Positions 1 to 5,539 of a stretch of 10,212 bases of DNA are shown in pieces. The position numbers and the translations under genes are program-made. Source of the stretch: Xanthobacteraceae bacterium. GTDB lineage: Bacteria > Pseudomonadota > Alphaproteobacteria > Rhizobiales > Xanthobacteraceae. How positions within the stretch are numbered: position 1 is the first letter of the stretch; each line of letters opens with the position of its first letter. Where the stretch lies: assembly GCA_030037185.1 (NCBI GenBank), contig JASHRR010001459.1, positions 1 through 10,212 of the forward strand, read 5' to 3'. The notes under the pieces are model-generated. The model ran no database searches. It worked only from the letters and a program-made list of their open reading frames with translations, and was not told where the DNA came from.

Positions 1-293
1 CGCTCTCCATGACGGGCGCCTACGTCTTGGCGGGAGAGCTCGCCAAGGCAGGCGGGCGGTACGAAGAGGCTTTTGGCAGATACGAGGGGCACTTGCGGGC
101 CTTTATCGGCTCCAAGCAGCAGGGCGCCGGGCGGTTTGCCGCCGCCTTTGCGCCAAAGACCCGATGCGGCCTGTTCCTTCGCAATCAGGTGATAAGGGCG
201 TTCGCAATCCCGCGGCTTGCGAGGCTCGCATTCGGTAGAGACATCGTGGATACCCTGCAGCTACCTGACTACCGTTGGCCAGCGCTCGCTTAA
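1..293 (+). CDS. FAD-dependent oxidoreductase/monooxygenase, C-terminal part (5' end outside window)
   Basis: The frame is open from the left edge and stops with TAA at 291-293, so only about the last 97 residues are present. The first visible residues (LSMTGAYVLAGELAKAGG) match the segment that follows the conserved GD motif in p-hydroxybenzoate-hydroxylase-type FAD monooxygenases, where a helix after the flavin-contacting Gly-Asp reads roughly 'al.GAyvLA.eL'. The rest is a helical tail (RYEGHLRAFI, then a basic and hydrophobic stretch ending LQLPDYRWPALA), usual for the C-terminus of such enzymes. The ATG at 9 is internal to the domain, not the true start. These enzymes use FAD and NAD(P)H to hydroxylate or oxidise small organic molecules in the cytoplasm; the substrate cannot be told from this end. 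No neighbour on the same strand follows, so it is probably the last gene of its unit. Confidence 0.75.
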   Translation, partial: LSMTGAYVLAGELAKAGGRYEEAFGRYEGHLRAFIGSKQQGAGRFAAAFAPKTRCGLFLRNQVIRAFAIPRLARLAFGRDIVDTLQLPDYRWPALA

Positions 294-751
294 ACGACCA
301 GTTAGTTTGGAGGCTGGCGGGGCAAACGCAATGTCACCGATCGTTGCATTTTGCGCCCCTCGCGGAGGATTGCGTCCGCGTGGGTTCCGGCTCGTTTAGC
401 GCGAGCTGGTGGTTGCTGCTCGGTTTTGGTGAGCGTCCTGAAACCCGGTGTTTCCGCGAGCCGCTGAAGCGAGGGCGCTAAGACGCCGCTTCGCCTCGGT
501 ATGATTGGCGCAATGGCTTATTGTGTGCGGATTGAAACTCACGATCGTCAAGCTTGGGTTAACGGAGAGGTAATCGCGGTCTCGCTGGAGCGCGCTTCGA
601 CCTGGCGGCGCCGATCTCGGCGCTATGCGGTGCGCCATGTAACAGCGAGCGTTTTTAGCCCAGCGGCACGGCCGTGGCAGAGCCCTTGCGCGCGCAAACC
701 TCTCAGCGCGCGCAACTCGAGTGCGCTGGGTCGCCTGCGTGGCGCGGTTGG
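294..751. other. Intergenic gap between convergent genes, no supported gene
   Basis: This stretch separates the plus-strand oxidoreductase end from the minus-strand CYTH-CHAD end. The open frames crossing it, in both directions, give Arg/Ala/Ser-rich translations without family likeness and depend on TTG or internal starts. The one clear structure is the perfect inverted repeat at 686-715. A weaker bulged hairpin lies near 464-490 (GAAGC/GCTTC outside, GGCG/CGCC inside). Confidence 0.6.
686..715 (-). terminator. Perfect 10-bp inverted repeat, candidate 3' hairpin of the CYTH-CHAD gene
   Basis: TTGCGCGCGC (686-695) and GCGCGCGCAA (706-715) are exact reverse complements around a 10-nt spacer. 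The hairpin starts about 37 nt past the CYTH-CHAD stop codon when read on the minus strand. The stem is almost pure GC, but no T-run follows on either strand, so it does not fit a classic intrinsic terminator. It may be a transcript-end stabiliser, a Rho-dependent end, or a protein-binding palindrome. The structure is seen directly; the role is inferred. Confidence 0.4.
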
Positions 752-2317
752 TCAATTCCAGAACGGTTTCGAGCCAGCGAAGGCCTTGTGCGCACGCATA
801 GCCGCCTTCATGATTGACGCAAAGCGTGCCTCTTCGCGACCGCAGAACCGACCGGCCGTGAACGCCCTCCAGGCTTGGCCATCTGGGCGTTCGTGGGTAG
901 CGGGGGAACTCACGAAGGAGGCGCTCAGTCGTTTGTTCACCACGATATCGTTCAAATCTCCTAGACAGACCTGCAACTGCTTCAAGCCAGCTATAAACCG
1001 CTTCCTTCGCCGTGCAGCCCTCTTTCCCGGGAAGACGTCAGCGAAAAATTCACTGGCGTAGCGCAGCTTCTTCGCTGCAATCCGTATCTTGTGTCGTTGC
1101 TGGGGATTGAGTGCGTCGAACTGCTTTCCCCGCTGCACCAGCTTCTTCCAGCGGCGCTTGAGCTGTTCGGAGGCGATAGCAACTATCCTGCGTTTGCCCG
1201 ACAGATGCTTTGGCGCGTCACCCGCGTGTATCCAGTCGCCTGTTTCAATCCAGGTCGCGACATCGAGTGCAAGCGCCCGGAAGCGCGCAGAGTCAATGGC
1301 GGATTGGGCCCGGGCAAATTCGGCATTCCGGCGTTTTATGATATCGTCTGTTACTTTGCTTACGCCGTGCGTCTTAGGGTCGGCTTCCGCAACAAGTTCG
1401 ACCGCACGCTCAATGAAGACGTCTATCTCCCTGGCAGGTCCAAATTCGCGGGTCAGCCACTTCAGCTCGCGTTTGATGCTGTCGGTCTGTTTGCCGTTCA
1501 GCATCGTGGAAAATAAGGAGATCGCCGCACGCAGACGGCGGATTGAAACCCGGGCCTGATGGAGCCCCTCCCCATCTCCGGCCCGCACTGGACCTGCGTT
1601 GGCGCACAATTGATCAAGGCATGCGCGCGCGATCGACTGGAAAGCCGCTCGCGTGCTGTGTTTGGGGGTAAGCTTGACCGGAAATGCTTTGACGGGCTGA
1701 GATGCCTCGCCCGTGAGCAACTCATAACCACGGTCCGCCTTGCTCTTAACCCCCAGCGTTGCGGGCACCTGTTTGGCAAGTTGATGTGCCAGCCGGAACA
1801 GTGCGGGCGACTGGCCGTGCTTAAGCTCAAGTTCGACTTCGTGCAGACTGGAAGATTGGTGGCCCGCCTCGATTCGCCCTTGATCGATGCTCAACTGAAT
1901 ATCGCTGTCGTCAAATCTGATCGGGTAGACCGTCCGGCGCACCCGCGTTTCGAAGATCGGTTGCAGGGTTCGGCGAACCCTCCCAGTCAACAGCGGTTCG
2001 AGGGCCGTCCCCCGAGCGGCCTCAAGATCGAGTTTCTTGCCGTTGATCTGGGTTTCCCATTCGTTGCGATTGAGCGTGGCTCCGTGTCCTGGCTCATTGC
2101 GCTTGATCGTCTGCCAGTGCTGCTCGCCGACGTGACGCACCCGTAGCGAGACCCCTTGCTTGCGCAACTTCAAGCTCGGAGTATCGAAGTAGACCGAGAC
2201 CAACTCGGCTGGCTTGCGGGGCAAGTGGTTCCCGTGCAAAAGCTGGTTCAGATCCAACTTTCGCAGTCCCTCGACCGGAATCTCGAGCTTCAATTCTGTT
2301 TCGCGTGGTGCCGTCAT
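752..2317 (-). CDS. CYTH-CHAD domain protein (class IV adenylate cyclase/triphosphatase fold plus CHAD)
   Basis: This 521-residue protein has two domains. Residues 1 to about 205 form a CYTH (triphosphate tunnel) domain. The signature ExExK motif is intact near the N-terminus (E6-T-E8-L-K10), followed by YFDTPSLKLRKQGVSLRVR (from about 43), a basic strand around 67-73 (WQTIKRN), and an acidic strand HEVELELK near 159-166. Residues about 222-515 form a CHAD domain: helical, His/Lys/Arg-rich, with the paired signatures HQARVSIRRLRAAISLF (253-269) and HKIRIAAKKLRYASEFF (409-425), then LGDLND (452-457). CYTH proteins act on triphosphorylated substrates with a divalent metal, and many bacterial ones hydrolyse inorganic triphosphate. 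CHAD domains bind polyphosphate. A cytoplasmic role in tri/polyphosphate metabolism is therefore likely, but the exact substrate is not shown. The ATG start places ExExK at the expected position; no Shine-Dalgarno is visible (minus strand upstream is pyrimidine-rich). The gene stands alone. Confidence 0.9.
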   Translation of the reverse strand: MTAPRETELKLEIPVEGLRKLDLNQLLHGNHLPRKPAELVSVYFDTPSLKLRKQGVSLRVRHVGEQHWQTIKRNEPGHGATLNRNEWETQINGKKLDLEAARGTALEPLLTGRVRRTLQPIFETRVRRTVYPIRFDDSDIQLSIDQGRIEAGHQSSSLHEVELELKHGQSPALFRLAHQLAKQVPATLGVKSKADRGYELLTGEASQPVKAFPVKLTPKHSTRAAFQSIARACLDQLCANAGPVRAGDGEGLHQARVSIRRLRAAISLFSTMLNGKQTDSIKRELKWLTREFGPAREIDVFIERAVELVAEADPKTHGVSKVTDDIIKRRNAEFARAQSAIDSARFRALALDVATWIETGDWIHAGDAPKHLSGKRRIVAIASEQLKRRWKKLVQRGKQFDALNPQQRHKIRIAAKKLRYASEFFADVFPGKRAARRRKRFIAGLKQLQVCLGDLNDIVVNKRLSASFVSSPATHERPDGQAWRAFTAGRFCGREEARFASIMKAAMRAHKAFAGSKPFWN

Positions 2318-3035
2318 AGGAGAGAATTTAAGTAAGGTTTAAGGCTAATTCCTGTCGTGGCGGGTTGTTCCAGGAACTGGCTCGATTACACGAGAGGCGC
2401 GGGGTCGAGGAGGCGAGGGCCAAACCATTTGCCTCACCGACCGGGGGGCGACCCGATGGCGGTCGCCTGGCGGTTGCTGACCGCGCAAGGTGCGGCGGGC
2501 GCGTCAGGAGGCGAAACGTGGCCGGTGCCCGCACGTGAAATAGCAATTCGAAACGGCGAACGCTGCTCATGATCGAGAGCGATGCCCTGCCCTTGGTTCA
2601 CCATGCTGACAGGCAGTTATGGACCGCCTCCGAGCGTCCCCAACGGTGACGAGCCGGCGCTGGGTCGCTGATGACAAAGCCGCCGAACAACTTGCAACGT
2701 GCCCCAAGGGCACGCGCTGGCCGTCGCTGGAGCGCGGTCGCGGCTCAAGCCGCGAGAGGACCGGAGGGGGGCGGCGGCGAGCATCAGCAGCGCCGCGAGA
2801 CCAACCAGATCTTGCCGATCCCGACGTGTACTAGCCCCAGCGCCTGATCGATCGGCGCGCGGCCTTTGCTGCGTCATGCGAGTTCGCAATGGGTCCCCCA
2901 TTTGCCCGGCGCGGCTAGAAACGATGTTGCCGGTACCCTTTTTTCGCAAAAGCCAAGTAAAGCCTTGCGCGGAAGGCATCCACCGTCCGGGTGGGGCGCT
3001 GCCGTCGACCGCACAGGATGGCGTGTTGTGATGGG
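2318..3035. other. Gene-poor stretch with short hairpins, no supported gene
   Basis: Between the CYTH-CHAD start and the P-loop fragment no frame gives a recognisable product. Translations in all frames are Arg/Pro/Ala/Ser-rich, as expected of out-of-frame GC-rich DNA. The promoter of the minus-strand CYTH-CHAD gene must lie at the left end, but no convincing -35/-10 pair was identified. Two small perfect hairpins sit close together: CGTGCCC-CAA-GGGCACG at 2698-2714 and TCGCGGC-TCAA-GCCGCGA at 2738-2755. The stretch could hold decayed genes, as the DNA to its right does. Confidence 0.5.
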
Positions 3036-3233
3036 ATGTCAGATTCCAGGCATACGTATCTGGTGGTCGGTACCTCTAGTGCTGGTAAGACGACGATGGG
3101 GAAGAGCCGCGCCGTGAAACTCGATTTGCCGCACAACGAGCTAGACCGACTCGATTGGGAGCCCAATTGGCAGGTATTGACCGAAACCAATCCGGCTGAA
3201 TTTGTCCGCCGAGTCAACGCTGCCTCGTTTTGA
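3036..3233 (+). pseudogene. Truncated P-loop kinase (adenylate-kinase/topology-modulation-like), N-terminal fragment
   Basis: The 65-residue frame from the ATG at 3036 begins with a short strand (TYLVVG) leading into a clear Walker A motif, GTSSAGKT (residues 12-19). It continues DLPHNELDRLDWEPNWQ, the pattern of small bacterial P-loop kinases of the AAA_18/FlaR-like 'topology modulation' type, where 'lpv..lD.l.w.pgW' follows the P-loop. It then reads NPAEFVRRVNAA, like the 'eEfrarv' helix of that family, and stops at once. Family members usually run about 170-200 residues, so roughly the last two thirds are missing (lid, remaining nucleotide contacts, C-terminal helices). The upstream ATG at 2991 would add residues without family likeness, so 3036 is preferred. 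The remnant abuts the tail of the opposite-strand fragment at 3214-3450. The product is almost certainly non-functional as a kinase. Confidence 0.65.
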
Positions 3234-3450
3234 AGTTCTCCATCGCTTCATTGGCTTCAGACCCAGAACTCGCGCGCTGGATGGCGGTCACGCCGACACC
3301 CCAAAGTGGCGCGGTTCGCAAGTGCATGCCATTAGCATTTGCTCTGTGTAACGTTGCCAGCCAGTCCTGTGCTGATAGCGTCGACGGCACGGTCGCTAAT
3401 ACAAGCGGTGAGAACGACACGTTGCTGAAAGTCGGATCGAAGTCTGGTCC
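3214..3450 (-). pseudogene. Remnant resembling the C-terminus of a di-heme oxidoreductase (DHOR-type cytochrome)
   Basis: On the minus strand the frame from 3450 down to the TGA at 3214-3216 contains HLRTAPLWGVG, matching the '[FL]RTAPLWG[VL]G' segment near the end of di-heme oxidoreductase-type cytochrome proteins. It then reads TAIQRASSGSEANEAMENF, like that family's C-terminal 'eAI..HassGSEA..vi.NF' segment. About 15 residues normally lying between these two blocks (the 'FLHDGR' part) are missing, and the frame ends soon after. No CxxCH heme site is present, and an in-frame stop (3451-3453) cuts the frame off upstream, just beside the regulator remnant. It is best read as a decayed gene end. 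The family match rests on motif memory only; the alternative is a chance frame. Confidence 0.45.
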
Positions 3451-3465
3451 TCAAAAAACCACGCT

Positions 3466-3749
3466 TCAAGGCTCGATCGGCTTGCCAATGGCAGCCTTGA
3501 CGGCGGCCTCGGTGGGCGTGGCCGCGCCCAGCTTCATGCGAGCGTTGTCGAGATGAAAATCGATCGTTCGCTTCGTCAGCCTAAGCATCCTGCTATTTGC
3601 ACTGATGTGTTGCGACGTGCGACCCATATTAACACCTCGAGCTCGCGGTCCTGCCTTGTGAGTAATGGCTGAAGCTTAAACTGAGGCAGCGCGATGGTCT
3701 CCTGAACAGGGCGCCCCATTTCCGCAAAACGTCTCTGATCGAGTCGCAT
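3466..3749 (-). pseudogene. Frameshifted copy of the LuxR-type response regulator, HTH half
   Basis: On the minus strand this DNA repeats the 3' end of the intact regulator at 4461-5084. The last 38 residues (RLTKRTIDFHLDNARMKLGAA onward to IEP and the stop) differ from the intact copy at only three positions: R to P, I to V and L to P. Just upstream, the copy needs another frame to read QDRELEVLIWVARRNTSVQIAG, against NEREIEVLTWVARGKTSGQIAE in the intact gene. Alignment places a 1-bp deletion near 3588-3591. Further upstream an open frame from the ATG at 3747-3749 reads MRLDQRRFAEMGRPVQETIA and runs into the HTH. A stop lies three codons before that ATG. The homology also extends about 15 bp past the stop codon (3453-3465 against 4448-4460). 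DNA binding by the product is not expected, because recognition-helix and upstream parts are in different frames. Confidence 0.8.
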
Positions 3750-4040
3750 GTTCACTCAGCAGGGTAAGATTCTCTGGCGGATGCGCGGCTTCTGGCTCGA
3801 TGCTGCGACCCATGAAGAGGATCTGCAGCTCCGGCACCAGCCTCGATCCCCAATCTCAGCCAGCCGCTTATGGGCCCAACCAACTCGCGCGGCGAAGCTC
3901 GCCACGGTAACGGCGACAACTGCGCTCAGAGAATGGTGATGTTGCGGGTTGCCATGGCTGCACCATAATGATGGCTGGCGCGATAATGGCTTCTGCGATC
4001 TCTTCGATCGGATCAGGATTGTCATCAAGGATGGTTGCAC
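3750..4040 (-). pseudogene. Possible decayed receiver domain belonging to the regulator copy
   Basis: If the HTH copy was once full length, its receiver half should occupy about 360 bp here. Scattered over two minus-strand frames are stretches that look receiver-like: ATILDDNPDPIEEIAEAI (about 4038-3985, resembling the acidic DD pocket and first helix) and, after two frame changes, KRLAEIGD followed by SRLVPELQILFM (about 3880-3805, resembling the 'LaeiarrrrPdlpvLfmTG' segment). Stops interrupt every frame and no single reading joins them. The distance from the DD motif to the HTH stop (about 560 bp) fits a regulator of about 190-200 residues. This is suggestive only; chance similarity in GC-rich DNA is not excluded. 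Confidence 0.3.
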
Positions 4041-4460
4041 GGTCGGAAAATCCACTGTGACAATTATCAGCTCGGTCACTGCGACTGGAGGGCCGTACCG
4101 TCAAGCGCGAGCCGTCGCCGATTGCCTCCTATGACCGGAACTCGGGCATTCGCGCCTCATCGGCACAGGCGAATCCCCAATCAACCCGGCGCGGCACGTT
4201 TCTGGCGTCGAAATTTGTTATGTGCTGGCCTATCCTGCTTGCCCATTGAGTGGCAGGTGCAAGCAAGGCCTATTCGGCTTTGCTCTTCGGGCACAGGATG
4301 ACGTGTCGTCGGCATAGTCACGATGCGAGAGCCGAGAGTTTGCTCCAGCCCCAGCGTCTTCCATCCCAGCCGAGACGCTAAGACGATGCCCTCATCACCG
4401 AAATCTACGACGATGCGCCCGCACCGGTATCATCGTAGCCGGCCGTAAAAGAACCATGCC
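4041..4460. other. Gap downstream of the response regulator, no supported gene
   Basis: No frame here gives a recognisable product. Translations are short and of mixed composition, and none has a convincing start. The right end carries the hairpin at 4405-4438, and a second inverted repeat (AGCGTCT 4353-4359 with AGACGCT 4373-4379) lies just beyond it in the minus direction. The left part may be upstream sequence of the decayed regulator copy. Confidence 0.5.
4405..4438 (-). terminator. Hairpin downstream of the response regulator, candidate terminator
   Basis: CTACGA-C-GATG (4405-4415) pairs with TATC-A-TCGTAG (4428-4438): a 6-bp outer stem, one mismatch, then four pairs (one of them G-T), around a 12-nt loop. 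It lies 23-56 nt past the regulator stop on the minus strand and is followed there by ATTTCGG, a short, weak T-rich tail. Position and shape fit a terminator; the poor T-run lowers confidence. Confidence 0.35.
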
Positions 4461-5084
4461 TCAAGGCTCGATCAGCTTGCCTATGGCGGCCTTGATGGCG
4501 GCCTCGGTGCGCGTCGCCGCGCCGAGCTTCATACGAGCATTGTCGAGATGGAAATCGATCGTTCGCTTCGTCAGCCTTAGCGTCTCCGCTATTTGCCCTG
4601 AGGTCTTGCCGCGTGCGACCCATGTCAACACCTCGATCTCGCGCTCGTTGAGCATGGCCAACTTTGGCCAAGTCTCATTGCGTGCAACGCCGGCGAGCCG
4701 CGCTTTAATGATTGTTTCTAGAATATCGAAATCGATGGGCTTAGTAAGGTAGTCGTCCGCGCCAAGACGGCGACCCCGCAATTCGCTGCGGCGATCTGGA
4801 CGCGCGGCCAGAAACACGAATGGGATATGCCCGAGGCGGGGCGTCAACGCATTTAGGCGGTCCAGGAGCTCAAAGCCAGACATGAGCGGCAGCTTGATAT
4901 CGCATAGAATAAGATCGGGCATGTTTTTGAGAATAGATACAAAACCATCATTGCCGTCATAAGCGGTGATCACATCGAAATTACGAGCGATAAGTTCCTC
5001 CGTCAGCAACGAGATAGTTTCGCGGTCATCCTCGATACAAAGAATTTTTTTGCGCACTTCGGCCATGAGCTGTTGCTGCTGCAT
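4461..5084 (-). CDS. NarL/FixJ-type response regulator (receiver plus LuxR HTH)
   Basis: This 207-residue protein has a receiver domain (about 13-131) followed by a LuxR-type helix-turn-helix (about 144-205). The receiver shows the acidic pocket E18-D19-D20, the probable phospho-acceptor D62 (in LILCDIKLPLMSG) and the conserved lysine K115 (ADDYLTKP). The usual Thr/Ser switch position after the fourth strand appears to be alanine (A93 in FVFLAARPD), unusual for a classic phospho-switch. The HTH contains LNEREIEVLTWVARGKTSGQIAETLRL and the recognition helix KRTIDFHLDNARMKL. Such proteins are phosphorylated by a sensor kinase and bind promoters as dimers. No kinase is next to it, so the signal and targets are unknown. 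ATG at 5084 is used; M7 is an equally possible start, and neither has a strong ribosome-binding site. A decayed paralogue lies downstream on the same strand. Confidence 0.88.
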   Translation of the reverse strand: MQQQQLMAEVRKKILCIEDDRETISLLTEELIARNFDVITAYDGNDGFVSILKNMPDLILCDIKLPLMSGFELLDRLNALTPRLGHIPFVFLAARPDRRSELRGRRLGADDYLTKPIDFDILETIIKARLAGVARNETWPKLAMLNEREIEVLTWVARGKTSGQIAETLRLTKRTIDFHLDNARMKLGAATRTEAAIKAAIGKLIEP

Positions 5085-5539
5085 TATCCGATGATCCAGC
5101 CGGTAGGACAGCGTCGCTCGCTACGCTTCGTGTGGGTTGCTGCGTATTTTCCCCTCATAACTGAGGCAGGTAAACTGTGAAAAACACTTGCGAGTTCTGT
5201 GATAAATGACAGCCAGTTCCATCGATGTGTGCTGTCGTGGCGATGCAGTCGTGGAGACCGTCAGTAGCCGATACCCAATTGAACGTAACGTAAAGAAACG
5301 GCGGCCTCGATGGGTACTTGACGCTGGTCGGAAGACCGCAGGGCCTTTGTTTGAGTGGTGTCCGCAATCCAACGTTTGGGCCATTTTCCCATTTCCGAGC
5401 TCTCTTGAAACGACGCGGGAGCGGTGCCACTAGGGCCTACTGGCCGCAACTCCAAGCCAGTGAGTTCGATTCGGCCGAGACTCGGTGGAAAAAACTGTCG
5501 CGTAGCCAGCGATGTTTGCCGAAGATGCGGTAGCAGAAC
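5085..5539. other. Intergenic region upstream of the response regulator
   Basis: These 455 bp separate the end of the transport operon from the regulator start, both minus strand. The region is less GC-rich than its surroundings and must hold the regulator promoter unless transcription reads through from the pump operon. Open frames of 60-90 residues in several frames show no family likeness. No clear -35/-10 pair or operator palindrome was recognised. A six-T run on the minus strand near 5490 follows only a very short possible stem, so no terminator is called. Confidence 0.5.

Noticed and set aside
396..755. Minus-strand frame of 119 codons starting in overlap with the CYTH-CHAD stop
   Set aside because: It needs a TTG start, is Arg/Ala/Ser-rich, crosses the strong palindrome at 686-715, and has no recognisable motif.
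501..1061. Plus-strand open frame of 186 codons overlapping the CYTH-CHAD gene end
   Set aside because: More than half lies antisense to a well-supported CHAD domain, and the remainder shows no family motif.
1559..2146. Plus-strand frame of 195 codons
   Set aside because: It is antisense to the CYTH domain, whose ExExK motif and strand pattern are clear.
2617..2979. Minus-strand frame of 120 codons with a hydrophobic patch (LVGLAALLMLAAAPL)
   Set aside because: The patch is short, the rest is Arg/Ser/Gly-rich, no ribosome-binding site precedes it, and it resembles no family known to me.
3230..3556. Plus-strand frame of 108 codons
   Set aside because: It runs antisense through both the DHOR-like remnant and the regulator copy; its C-terminal part is simply the complement of the LuxR HTH.
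4035..4080. Apparent Walker A motif (GCTVGKST) in a plus-strand frame
   Set aside because: The spacing is GxxxGK, one residue short of GxxxxGK, and the flanking sequence lacks a P-loop fold pattern.
5486..5500. Six-T run on the minus strand after the transport operon, possible terminator
   Set aside because: Only a three-base stem precedes the T-run, too weak to support an intrinsic terminator.
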